A model generated the notes under the pieces. The model was given only the letters and a program-made list of their open reading frames with translations, had not been told where the DNA came from and ran no database searches. Positions 36,606 to 47,774 of a stretch of 64,000 nt of DNA are shown piece by piece. The translations under genes were made by a program, and so were the position numbers. The stretch covers positions 372,001 through 436,000 of the forward strand of contig NJPS01000041.1 of NCBI GenBank assembly GCA_002946415.1. Direction: 5' to 3'. This stretch comes from Rutstroemia sp. NJR-2017a BVV2 (taxonomy: Eukaryota; Ascomycota; Leotiomycetes; Helotiales; Rutstroemiaceae). Position 1 is the first letter of the stretch, and each line of letters starts with the position of its first letter.

Positions 36606-37057
36606 TGTTCCTTAAAAGAAGAGAACTATTCGTTTCGGATTTAACGCGTATTCAGATACTCTAGTCTTGTGGTATGGGAAGCCGTAGTAGTTGTCGTGTA
36701 GGTTGCAAGATGCTCGACGCCGAGAAGATATCTTCAACCATTGGAAATACGAAAGTATTTATACCTGTATAGAGACCATCCAGTTTAAAAATAAACGCTG
36801 GAAAAGTGTAACAATCTTTTTCCTATCTGCTGCCTTCCATAGGCTTTGTCCAGAGCGCCGGGCGACCATTTGGTAGACATTGCTGGGGAACAGACTGTGA
36901 GGATCAGTGTTGAGATTAACCAGTATAGGTATCTTTATGCGAAAAGCGACAAGCAAAAGAATCATACAGGGTTTCGTGGGCGATTTTGCGGTGATCCATC
37001 ACAGCCTGGTGAACCGTAACAAATATTGTGCCAACCATAACATCGACTCGAACCTCA
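36606..37057. other. Intergenic spacer, no gene seen
   Basis: 5' flank of the coiled-coil gene and 3' flank of the zinc-cluster factor. Both genes are on the minus strand. Confidence 0.5.
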
Positions 37058-38859
37058 TTAGGCTAATTCCATCAACTTCCCATGCGTCCAATCATCATAT
37101 TCTGCGCCTGGCCGATTCTTCATGTCCTCGAGTTCCATGTTCATCAATTCCTTCCGGATTGTTAGGACCTGGGAAAGTGGGGCTGCTTGTCTAATACCGA
37201 TAACATCGGCAATGACCCGGAGGCGGCCAGCGACCCAGTTGGACATGACATCTGAGACCATAGCGGTAACGGCCGCGGTATAAAGAGGCCACAGCAAGAA
37301 GTTACCAGTTACTGCTTTAGTATTAAGCAGTGTCGGGTCCTCGCCCTCCTTGTAACCGAGAAGAAACGGCACACTGCCACAAATGTCGTGCGCGAGTTGG
37401 ACAATGGTAGTCGCGGATATTTCCAGCTGTGTTTCGAGAGGGACAGGTAGGCCAAGCTCCAGATCAATCAGATCATACCGATTGTTTCTCAGGTATGTCA
37501 GTTGAACTGTTATGATTTCGTTGATCAGGATGCGAATGCATCTACAGTTGTTCCAAGTTGCTGCTGCCCACACACTATCGTACACATGGTAATAGTCAGA
37601 GAATACATGAGGTGACCGCTCCTTCACAGTCACTGTGCGGTAGAACATGTTTTCTGGTTGATTTGCCATCCACTCCGCGAGCTTTGCATCAATTGCTACA
37701 GCAGCAGGGATGAAGTTTTCGGCGTTGCTGTAATCGTGAAACGAAGTCATTGTCGCTCGTAAATTGCAAAATTCCATGGCGAGATCTGCTAACTTGCTTG
37801 CATTGAATTCCGTTGGGGATTGAAATTGGAGAGCATAATCCGACCATTCTTTAACGAAACCAGGAATTCCGACGTGCCGTTGTATACTGTTAGTGACCTT
37901 CACTTCAGTTAGTGACAACATTCATTTTTGGTCCTAGATAGTCCGAGAGCCAGAATGGAAAGCAGGTGTGATCAAACTCACGATTTGTGCTCTGTGATTA
38001 ATGAATAAGCTTCGCCCAATTGGATTCTCGAGGCAATTCTTCCCCCTGAGCTGTAAGATGGATGAAGCTCCGACAATATGTTTAGTCCAGGACGCCATTG
38101 ACTGTGGTCCTGAGCAGGTATTAGTCTGTGATGCGTCAGTCTAGCGTTTATTTATGTGAGTGCTGAAGCATACTTCATAGAGTCCCAAAAGCATGACTGC
38201 CACCAAAGTCTGATTATCTTTTGCCTCTTTCTCATTCCTCAATCGTGACGAAATCAATCTCAGCGCTGAGTTGTACTTCCTGTTTGCCTGAAATTTCATT
38301 TCTGGGGATTGCCAGAAGTTCCCCAGGCCCACCAGTCCGAGTGCTTCAATGCTGTCACTCATTGCAGGACCAATTATTTCATTGTTATAGATGCTATTGA
38401 GGTATTGAAAGGGTCCGTTGGTAGAGCTGTCATCCAGAACATAGTTGCGAAAGAAGTAACATGCTGCTTGGTCTCCCACCGGAGTATGTAGTTCGAACGG
38501 GAAAGGAATGCATGTAGCCATTTGCATGAGTTGAGTTGCAGTGGACTGAGGAGCAGTTTCTATGAGCTCAACACCACGAGCTGGTTTCCTTTTGTGTTTG
38601 GATACGACCATAACGGATTCATTTTGCGATCGAATTTTCTTGACGTAATGGTTTGTTTGATCACGGAATATCATGTCGGACTCGCTCCTATACCCAGTAC
38701 AACTGCGCCCCGCGCGGATGCATTGTGAGCATGAAGGACTCAATGTATCACACTGATAATAATTAGCATGGCTGAAGATAGTGCAGACTGGACCCTTACC
38801 TTCGTTCTTCTCACTCTACACTCAGCGCAAGCCTTACTTGGTTTTCCACAATAGACCAT
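37058..38859 (-). CDS. Zn(II)2Cys6 fungal transcription factor
   Basis: DNA-binding regulator, 540 aa from exons 38859-38800, 38752-38174, 38125-37982 and 37897-37058. The binuclear zinc cluster has ideal spacing: Cys11-x2-Cys14-x6-Cys21-x6-Cys28-x2-Cys31-x6-Cys38, with basic RVRRTK between. Intron 1 falls right before Cys21. The rest is a mostly helical fungal-specific regulatory domain (PFELHTPVGDQAACYFFRNY, MSDSIEALGLVGLGNFWQSP, MASWTKHIVGASSILQLRG). No coiled-coil linker is obvious. The third intron acceptor (37898) is chosen because it keeps frame. No neighbouring pathway points to a target. Confidence 0.85.
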
Positions 38860-40940
38860 TTCGATATTGAGGTGAAGGAGGATGATAGCCTGTGAATTAT
38901 GGAGCTTGAAGGTTGTTTCCTATGAATTATATATGTCAAACAGGTAGTCGCTGAGTATCCTCGTATTCACCTAGTCCTCGTCTATGGAAAAGAAACGTTG
39001 TCATACCGACGAAAGACCCCGAAGCTCCTCCGACGTCGCATTTAGGGCAAGAGCGTCGATCAGGAATGCTTGAAACGAATAAGCTTCTAGTCTTACTGTA
39101 CTTAAGTTGTCAGCAACATTAGAAAATCCAGGTGCTGCCGTTCCGAGGCGCAGTGACTTGCAGCATCGGAGATTATATAATCAGCTCGGGTTTCCGTTTT
39201 AGGTATGCTCAGCGTAGCGTCGGAGGTTAAGGTCACAGTAGTCAGCAAGCGACTCAATTACTCACCACTTCTAATCTCAGCGCATTTCCTGCTATGCAAG
39301 ATTATGAGCACCGACTCGGCGACAGCGGGTATGGGAAGTGCTCCACACGATATCATACGCTGCCCTTCTCAGAGACGGGGCTGCTCATTCTTTCTCCTAG
39401 GAGCGACTTAACCAATCCCGGTGAGGGCGCCCACTGCCACAACGGATTGCAGCAGATTTCAAATATCAGTCTGGACAGCAAAGCCATCTTCATGCTGCGA
39501 AACTGCTCCATGATTTCTTTCTCTTTGAATTCATGAATCAGACGTCGCGATGCAGGAGTCTGCTGTATCGTTGCGAGGTTCTTCATGGATTGAACGAGGA
39601 GCATCTTTCACTGAAAGATATTGAAAGTTTCCACCCGAACTGAAGTTTGGGAGTTTTTGATGTTCAATCTTCGTTTGATCTCAGTCTCGCCGATCTCGTT
39701 TTCACTATCATATCATCGGAGCCAATGTCTCTTTCAGCATTTGATACTGAGCTTGTAATTTCTTCCCACATATCGCGTTGCTCACATATTTGCCATAAGT
39801 TCTGCATAAAGTCGTTGCATAAAGTCGTTGCATAAAGTCGTTGCATATGCTGACATGGTCGTCTACATTATTGCATTTCCGTAGCGGGCTTCGTGATTCT
39901 CGCTAGATGATTTCAGAAGAAACCTGGCTGGATCTACCTGGGGTTGTTCTCAATCATCTGAGTCGCCGGTGCCATCTACATATCCGCCATGTAAATCACC
40001 TGCAAAATGCTGGCGATGGCAACGGGCCATTTATTCTGCAGTCGGTAAGGTCAAGACCAAAATCGACATCGCAATATATATCGCTCTATATATTATATCG
40101 CCTCTACTTGTCAGTGTGACTTTTAATGATCGCAGCACCGTCCTGAAAGTAAATGCACGCGTGTTCTAGGCTGTAGTCATAGCAAATCCTTTCCTTGCCG
40201 TCCTATTTGTATTGAAGTGCAAAGCTCTCATTTCATGTCGACTTGGTGTTCTCTCATCTTTAATACCTCAACAGTGCTAGATACCGCGTTGAATAGATAA
40301 AAGTTCAAGCATCTAGGGTATTTGATGTTTGGAATTTCCTCAGATGCTCAACGAGAGATCATACCACTTTAATAGTGCTTATTAGAAACAGCCTGGAAAA
40401 GTTTTAGGGCAATGAGGTGGGACAGGGAGCCTCGCATGCCGTCCTAATGATAAGTGACCAATGTAGATGGCTTGTTTCAAACTCAGCCGGGTTGTGAGAT
40501 TCACGTAGACCGCGAAAACAATTACCGAAAAGGGTAATCGTTAAGTAGCGTGGAGTCTGCAGCACGAGACATCAGCCATCAGCCATCAGATTCAGGCGTT
40601 GAATTTACGCTTCAATTACCATACACGGTCATGATGTCCATTAATTTGTACGTCCGTACGAGTCAATTGACGGTTTTTACTTACCATCTTTTTTCCTTTT
40701 GGGAATTACTTCGCAATTCAACAGTGCTTCATAGCTTGGCACTCATCTACTTAGGTTTTTGGTGCGCCTGCGAAGACCACTTGAGTCCAAAGGGGCACAA
40801 GTTGTATGCCGTTCTCTCAATATAAGGCTTCAGCGTCTGTCAATGTGAATAAAGACTTCAAAGTTTCGCAACCCCCTATCGATATATCAACATTGAAGTC
40901 GATTCCCCAATCTTAGGAACCCCAACCCTTCTTCCTTATC
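38860..40940. other. Gene-poor 2.1 kb between divergent genes
   Basis: No intact gene. Minus-strand ORFs at 39353-39604 and 39664-39846 read like protein (LIHEFKEKEIMEQFRSMKMA) but lie in different frames separated by stops, and may be a decayed gene. A 13-bp tandem triplet sits at 39804-39842. Confidence 0.45.
39804..39842 (+). repeat. 13-bp unit GCATAAAGTCGTT, three perfect tandem copies
   Basis: Three identical adjacent units followed by a partial GCATA. Because 13 is not a multiple of three, each copy shifts the reading frame of the minus-strand ORF that crosses it. Confidence 0.9.
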
Positions 40941-42821
40941 ATGGGAAGACTTGTCGGCTTGATCAGTTCAGGAATTGGACTGGCGATTGAAGCAACACCT
41001 TCCTACCAATCGCCTCAAGCGAACAAGAATTCCAACAAGGATATTATCCGCGGACAGTCCTACAGCGATTCCGCCAGAAGTTAGTTAGGTCATCAATAGG
41101 TTCGATGCTTTGCTAACGAAGTACAGTTTCTGGACAACTTTCACTCCGAGATCTCCCTTTCAGTGACGATCAGCGAGCACAAAGAGACCTTCGAAACTAT
41201 GCGGACTACCAAAGCAGCCTGTCAGATCGCATAAGTGCCGATTTGCGAGGAGGTGAAAACTACAGGAGGTATTTAACGGCGCGCCCTGTCGGTCAGCCTC
41301 GGAACGGTCCCTATGAGAAGGATGTCTCATTCTATGATTATGAGTTACCTATCGAAGAATCAAAACACACAGGGAGACTTTCTCAGCCGGTCATCATTCC
41401 ACAACGACGGCCCGAAGATCAAAGTCGTGGAATTTTAAGAGCGTACGCTCCAGCACTTGGTGATTGTGGTATCGACCAACTTACTTTCTTGGATTTCATC
41501 GACGAATTCAATGAAGCTCATAAGGTACGCTAAACTCTACTTGGACGCTTGAACCGTACTAAGAATATAATAGTCTTCACCTTACCTTGATGCTGTAAAC
41601 GTTGCTGCACAAGGGGTGGGCTTCGCACCAGGAATTGCCCCACTTGTAGTATCTATTACAGTCCCCATCGCAGTTCAAGCAGCCAAGGGCTACCAAACTA
41701 AAAGACAGTCAGTATTGAAGCCAGTTCCATGCATAGATCAAACTTCTTACTCTTACTCTCAGGTCTGCATCATTCCTCGACCGTGCAAACGAGCGAATCT
41801 TCAAGCCTCGTGGCCTCTTCGCCATGATCTTAACATATAATCCTTCGAATGTCCAGAACCCCTACAACTCGTCAACAGAAGTTCAACTTCCCGCTTCGGC
41901 TCCCCTTGTATACCCACTTGACGAGCGAAGCATGCAGCAGACCGGTTTGAAGAAAATGGGCCATTTTATTGCAGATTACGGAGATAAGCGGGCACAGGCT
42001 CGATTTGTACGTGTATTCCTTCATGGAAAGTTTGAGCCGACTTTAATATTGATATGTCCTTTAGGCGAGCAATAACCCCGACTCAGGTCTCGCCAGTGGT
42101 CCAGCGCCCACTTTCAAAAGCCGCTGGGGAGATCCAAATCATCCCGCCAACAGTGGTGGATTGAGAAGTCTGTTGACTGGAGTTCCAGACGATAAGAATG
42201 ACCGGAAAAGAGCAGATAGAGACAAGAGAGACCGCAGACGAAGACGGAATTCGGAGAGTGGTCGTGGTGGACTGCTGAATACTGCGATGGAAGCAGTCAG
42301 TGGTGATAGAAGAAGGATTGGTGGCGGGAGACCCAGTTTGATTGGTGGCGTGAAGGGTATGATCGCTGGTCCCGGGAAAGAGAACCAGAGTCTGATTAAA
42401 ACTGTAAGAGGTCTGGGCATGAAGACGGTATGTTATTCTGGAACTTATTCCTGGATAAGAGCTAAAAGTGACTCCTATTTAGGACGTTCTGTATCTGATG
42501 ATTACCAACAACACCGACGATCCTTCATTAGATGTTTCAAGGGATCGAGCAGTCTACCAATCTCAACGACAAATCAACCCGCAGATATACAGAAACGAAC
42601 AGCTTTCGGGTCGCTCATCACTTCCGACTGACCCCGTCGCATACCCAAATCCGGTGTCATCATACCAAAACAACAATCCGTATAGAAATAGCTACTCAGT
42701 CTCGGCATCATCTTCGCATGAACAGTACGACGGGCCTCCGCCAGCATATCGAGAAGCAATGCCGACACAGTACTATGACTCCGTGAGGAATAATAGTGAC
42801 TACTGCGTTCCTACAATGTAA
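40941..42821 (+). CDS. Conserved filamentous-fungal protein of unknown function, 538 aa
   Basis: Six exons: 40941-41079, 41127-41524, 41574-41707, 41763-42006, 42065-42427 and 42483-42821. All introns are 47-58 bp and canonical. The pattern is a common fungal hypothetical: an N-terminal disordered part, then YAPALGDCGIDQLTFLDFID, GVGFAPGIAPLVVSITVPIA and SFLDRANERIFKPRGLFAMI. A basic nuclear-localisation-like run (DRDKRDRRRRRNSESGRG, near residue 350) follows, then a Tyr/Ser/Pro-rich tail with PPPAY, a PY-like motif. The middle hydrophobic stretch (about residues 190-210) could be an amphipathic or membrane-associated helix. No catalytic motif. Function is not known to me. Confidence 0.78.
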
Positions 42822-43413
42822 AATTGCCAGAGCACGTCTACATCACGGGAAACCCGGTTCATGGGCAAACTCTCTCATAAGAGTCATAACTACTTCAGTT
42901 ACGTTTTTCAATTACGATGTTTTTGGTAGTGAAGTTATATTATGGTTGGGGCATTTCTAAAGTTCGGAGTTAGATCTTGGAGTTCGCTGATTTTTCTGAA
43001 ATACCTTATTCATTATTTTGATCCCTTAACTGTATTCATTTGATGATAGATAACACCTGGAGTCCTTAGGTGTTGTGAAAGAATCAAGGTGCTCTCCAGA
43101 AGTTAGCATGGCCTTTAACCCGCCCCACGTCCTGGCCAGTGGCCATCGTAGGCAGCATTTAGGTGGTGCGATAAACAAAGAGGTTACCTGACAACCCATG
43201 GCAACAATTTTTATTACAAAAACTAGGTACCGGGGCCAAATTCATGTATATATAGCAAGATGCGTGCTACATAGGTGCTCCTGAATCCTTATCCAATACA
43301 GCAACTACTTTATCACAACACAACAAACAGATCATAACACGCTCTCTAGTTTCTACAATAACCCCTTCCTTCATTCTAAACTTCTCAACAGATTCATAAG
43401 TCTCGGCATCATA
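42822..43413. other. Intergenic, promoter of the following coiled-coil gene
   Basis: No gene. A TATATATA at 43247-43254 lies 160 bp before the next start codon, followed by a CA/AACA-rich leader. Confidence 0.5.
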
Positions 43414-43974
43414 ATGTCTCCTGGAAAAGGGCAGCCAAAGAAAAATACGTCACGGGACTCACAGCCCGATGAGAATGCTAGTCGGACGCATTCCGACTCA
43501 TCAGGTCCAAGCAAACACAGAAAAAGTACCTCCAACACTCACTCTGATTCCAGCAATGAAGGACACCACACATCATCCGGAACCACTAGCAAAGGCCCAA
43601 AAGCTGATTCCAAAGGCCCATCCAAGGAAAGAGGAACGTCCAGACATAGGGACGAATCATCTTCACATCCAGACAGGGAGGCCGAGGAGGAGAGGCTCGA
43701 GGAAGAGATAGATAAACTGTACTGGGAACGGAAGTTCATAACGGATAGATCGGAACGATATACCACGGAGCTCCTCGATCACTGGGCGGAAATCAAGCGC
43801 ATAATAACAAAACTTCAGTCGGCCACGCAAGATTATATTTCTGTTGCGGAGAAGTTGGAGGGTTTGACGGGGTCAAGAAGTGAACGTGAAGACCTTAGAA
43901 ATAGGATAGTGACTCGCAACGAGCGGTTAGAAAAGATGAAGAAATGGATCGTGGTTCAACCTCCGGTAAGATAG
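43414..43974 (+). CDS. Hypothetical protein, disordered head and coiled coil, 186 aa
   Basis: No known family. A single exon with a TATA-like element upstream. Residues 1-88 are Ser/His/Lys-rich and disordered, with near repeats (THSDSSGPSKHRKSTSNTHS, SKGPKADSKGPSKERGTS). Residues 88-175 are a charged coiled coil (EAEEERLEEEIDKLYWERKF, then LRNRIVTRNERLEKMKKWIV). No signal peptide. Similar overall design to 35763-36605. Confidence 0.6.
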   Translation: MSPGKGQPKKNTSRDSQPDENASRTHSDSSGPSKHRKSTSNTHSDSSNEGHHTSSGTTSKGPKADSKGPSKERGTSRHRDESSSHPDREAEEERLEEEIDKLYWERKFITDRSERYTTELLDHWAEIKRIITKLQSATQDYISVAEKLEGLTGSRSEREDLRNRIVTRNERLEKMKKWIVVQPPVR

Positions 43975-44505
43975 TCAGCTTGGGCCTTCAACTACTGCTC
44001 GTCAGGGATCCTCCAAGAGTTGAAGAAATTGGAGTAATATTAGTCATTGCTGGTTAAATTGCTATATCATATTTGTTATGCTTTATGGAATGGGTTTTGC
44101 TTTTGGTTTAAATTGCTATAGGTCTTGCTTTATAAAATTAGTATGTGACTTAGAGGAGAGAATTAAGAAACCATATATTAGATATTAAGTTACAATTTAC
44201 TTGTTTCTTCGTTACTTATGCTCTGGGGTTTTCTATAATTTGGTTCCAGATATGTTTCTAAGTCTCGTCTGTTTTCGAAAAAGTTATTGCTCGTGGGTAC
44301 CTGTAGAGCCAGAATTCATATAGAAATTTTATTTAACAATTGTCGAGCAGTTTCCCTTAGGTCACGGTGACTATTTGGATTGATTATTTTCTCCACTCCT
44401 CTCTGAAAGTCTAATAGACTAATGTATTGGTTAAGATCTATGATTAAAGGATCTCTAAGGAAAAGTGATCTCTATCTAGTTCCATATTCCCCTGAACAAT
44501 CTCCC
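43975..44505. other. Convergent AT-rich spacer
   Basis: Very AT-rich (44040-44420) with no gene. It ends in the 23-bp duplication that overlaps the 3' end of the next gene. Confidence 0.5.
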
Positions 44506-44540
44506 CTATATCCCCTGAACAATCTCCCCTATATCCCCTG
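44489..44540 (+). repeat. 23-bp tandem duplication across the stop codon of the secreted-protein gene
   Basis: Two identical 23-bp units (44489-44511 and 44512-44534), each beginning CCCCTGAACAATCTC, plus six bases of a third. The minus-strand stop codon (44506-44508) lies in one unit, so the C-terminal residues GDIGEIVQGI come from the duplication. Confidence 0.9.
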
Positions 44541-45123
44541 CATTCCTCGATATCGCTCGAATGAAGTTTTCCAAATACCAAAGATTTCCCACACGGTCAC
44601 GAATTCTGATTGCGTAATTCAAGGCAGACTGGTGAATAAGGAAAGTTTCCTTACCTTTCAAAGAGCTCGTCCAAGTCTGCAGCTTAGCTACGCGGCCAAT
44701 ACATCCCAACTCAGTCGGGACATCAGGTATAATTTCGTTACAGAAGAACACTAAGTAGATTTTCTTCCGCATTTTGAGACTACCATTTCTCTCTTGAAAG
44801 AAGTGAAATCGTCGGTGCTCATTCATTATAAAATCTGTCTCGTTGTAGTTTGGCACCGTATGTTCGGTGGAGATGGCGCTTCCAAAGATGGCGTTGATGG
44901 TTTCGTCTTCTTTCGAGATGTCGGGGGTGTAGAACGTCGCAAGTCCGCTCACTTCAATTCGCTGGAGAAATCTCTTGAAGAATAACCTCTCTTTATCATC
45001 AGGATCTATTTGTATGTCGAAAAGATAGGGATATGGATACTCTGCTGCCAGTGCTGAGGTACCAATTGAGCTCATGACAAAAGCTGCGGCGATTACAATG
45101 AACAACCTGTTTGAAAGATACAT
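44506..45123 (-). CDS. Putative secreted protein with signal peptide, 205 aa
   Basis: Family not recognised. Single exon from the ATG at 45123-45121. Residues 1-27 form a typical signal peptide: basic Arg6, hydrophobic core RLFIVIAAAFVMSSIG, and cleavage likely near SALA-A. The mature part has two Cys (CNE and LGC, possible disulfide), two N-glycosylation sequons (NETD, NGSL) and no transmembrane segment. A small secreted protein of a probably plant-associated fungus could be an effector, but size alone does not show this. Confidence 0.6.
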   Translation of the reverse strand: MYLSNRLFIVIAAAFVMSSIGTSALAAEYPYPYLFDIQIDPDDKERLFFKRFLQRIEVSGLATFYTPDISKEDETINAIFGSAISTEHTVPNYNETDFIMNEHRRFHFFQERNGSLKMRKKIYLVFFCNEIIPDVPTELGCIGRVAKLQTWTSSLKGKETFLIHQSALNYAIRIRDRVGNLWYLENFIRAISRNAGDIGEIVQGI

Positions 45124-46290
45124 TCTTACTTTAGTATGCTACCTGAACGGGGAAGGAAAGTTTATTCAGGCCTCTCACTTGTGCTAACTATTTGATTGGG
45201 TATGCTGGTTGACGCTGCGGGTAGTCTTACTTTGTAGTCCTGTTGTCTCACCTTACGAGTGTTGTTAATCTGCTGTTCAGAACGATTCGCCTGCATTTGT
45301 ATCGGATGGCATATAGACCTATTAGAGTGCTCTTGAGTCTTTGATTTCCTCTTCATATTGGGGATATCGGGAGAATACTGTACTCCTACCCTCGCTGCCA
45401 CCATTAATTGCCTCTTGCTTCGTAGATTATACGGTTATTTTCCACCACAATTACCTCTATCGACGCCTTGTCACTAAGTGGCAACCCGTTAACTATTATT
45501 TATATTCATCTAACTCCATGGGATACTAAGCTTCTCGGATTTCGATGATAGACTCATTAGAACCTATATAAGTCTGTCGCTAGGTAGTAGTTTACTTGAA
45601 TCATGATATCCCATGGGACTGCACCTCCTATACCCGTATGTAGATTGTGATAAGCGTATTGTAAATGCAGCCTATTCAGAGGTAGCAGCTTAAGTATATT
45701 CTGATCACTGATCAGCTATAGACACTGAACCCTTTCACTCGGATTGTTTAACGTACGTTCAATTTCCTACTTTATTCTTTCCTTGAATCCAGGTCGTGTG
45801 CATCTTTCGAACAAAGAGATAAATAACAACGTCAAACAACTACTTTATACACACCCTCCCCAAAGTATACTTCTTACAACGAATCTCTCTTCTTTATACT
45901 AAACGTCCTACGATTCTTTATATCAATTCCTATCTCATTGTCCAAACAATATTCAAACAAGATCCGCTTTCCTAAGGCAGAAACTACAAAGTCTTCGTCC
46001 TCTATGGCTAGTGATAAGATCAACCACACAGCTTTCCGATCTTCATTTGATTAGGCATATAGCTGATAACCATAACCTTTTAGGCTGCGGTTTTCAACAT
46101 AGAAGTCGAACAACTTCAAAAAAGATCTGGTTGCTCGGTTCATCAAACTTCAGAACGTGCTCTTTTTATTATCTCAGTGGTGATTAACTTTTGCACAAAC
46201 TACTCAGCAAACCCCCATACTAACCCCAGCAACCCACCCCTTATCCCCCTCCCTCCTAACCCCCTCCCCTTTTCCCCACCCAAACCCAAA
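45124..46290. other. Intergenic, no gene seen
   Basis: AT-rich divergent region. The last 100 bp before 46291 are CCCC/CCAA-rich. Confidence 0.5.
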
Positions 46291-46842
46291 ATGTGCACCG
46301 AAACCCGCACCCTCCACTCACCCCCTACGTGCAAACACACCATCCGGCGGCTCCTCCCCTGCCGGCGCTCCCCCCCATCCGTCTTCCTCTGCCCCTCCTA
46401 CTCCATCGACTGGCGATCCAGCGCGCGCCCCTGCAACACCTGCATACGCGCATCTCACGCCAGCTTCCCCCCAAAATGGTACCATCCCCTCGCAGCTTCC
46501 ACTCCTGGCAAGAAGTTAAGCAAAGAGCGGAAATGCCGTGAGCGTGCTAAGCGAAACAAAGTTATTTCCGGTTTCGACGACGATGAGGAGGAGAAAGGTA
46601 TCGGTATGGGTAAGATTACTGCGGGGGTGAAGAGGTGGTTCCGGGGTTTAGTTACAGGAACTGGGAAGGAGAAAGGAAAGGAATCTAGGAGTGAGAATAC
46701 GCAAGAGACGATCATGACACAGGGTCAGGATTTTCGGTATACAAGAGTAGAGGAGGAAGGACGAGCGTATGACAAGTTGAGAGAGAATAGACGTTCGTGG
46801 CTATATACGATTCAGATCGAGTGTTGGATCTTCGTTCCATAA
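46291..46842 (+). CDS. Small Cys-rich protein, 183 aa, unknown
   Basis: Start chosen at the ATG 46291 (context CCCAAAATG). An upstream in-frame ATG at 46177 would add a Pro/Asn-rich stretch resembling leader sequence. Residues 1-60 hold Cys/His in a pattern common to short fungal proteins starting MCTxTxxx (MCTETRTLHSPPTCKHTIRR, LLPCRR, FLCPSYSI, RPCNTCIRASH), perhaps metal-binding. Residues 70-183 are Lys/Arg/Glu-rich (GKKLSKERKCRERAKRNKV, KGKESRSENTQE). No signal peptide. The first part is C-rich and the second G/A-rich on the coding strand. Confidence 0.5.
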   Translation: MCTETRTLHSPPTCKHTIRRLLPCRRSPPSVFLCPSYSIDWRSSARPCNTCIRASHASFPPKWYHPLAASTPGKKLSKERKCRERAKRNKVISGFDDDEEEKGIGMGKITAGVKRWFRGLVTGTGKEKGKESRSENTQETIMTQGQDFRYTRVEEEGRAYDKLRENRRSWLYTIQIECWIFVP

Positions 46843-47774
46843 AGGGAGGGTGAGCTTTTTTTCTCAGGTAAGCGGTTGATTCTAGGACCTCTCTTGGAGG
46901 TATTTCCTTTGTGTTTTCTTTTGTCAAGGATGGGAGTTTAAGGAGTTGGTTCGTTGGAGTATACCAGGACTTGACGTCTACACACACTCTTTTGGATACT
47001 ATTTCTTAAGTGAGAAGTACGGAGTTATGACTGAACAATTACAAAGAAAATCCCAAAAAAATTTCAAAAACATAAAAAGAAAAAATATTATTACTATGAG
47101 AAAGGATAGAAAAGTGGAGGACACTGACCCGTGATAAGTGCATTAAAATATATTAAACATAAGCAAACAGTGAGTCTCTTGACCTCTCCTGGCTGCGCAT
47201 CGAGTAACTGCTCAAAGGAATATATATGATCGAAAAGCAAGAACAAGAAGTGCAGATATGATATTCATACAGCGGAGCTTTATATGTCTCCTACGATGGG
47301 GCAGATATCCCGTAAACAGTAATGCAAAATCAAACATGAGACAAATTAGATGTATACAGACAAGTGGAATGTCTTCGCGAAGGGGGTTTAAAGAAGATAC
47401 AGGTTGAAAAGGAGAGATAGAATGCTTGCTAGGTAGCTTCACTTCTCGCACAACGTGATGCCATGCCACTAAGTAAGTGCAACAAGACTGGCACTCCGAG
47501 TCCACGTGCAGATTCCAAGCTCGCATGCGCAGGACAAAATCACATAGAAGAAGACCGCTTGTGGTAACAGGATATTGCTCACTCATTGAACTCATTCAAT
47601 CATTCATATATACAAGAAAAGGACCATAACCATGGTCCTTATATCCACAACAACGCCTTCCGCATTAACCCCGGATATTGAAGAAAATAGCAGCAGCTCC
47701 AATCTCCCCTTTATTCTAACCATCATATAAACACACCGTCTAGCTTTTCGATCTACTCTCCTCTAAATTCCCAT
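46843..47774. other. Convergent intergenic region, no gene seen
   Basis: AT-rich with A-runs (47040-47100). The minus-strand ORF at 47212-47595 has no domain. Confidence 0.5.
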
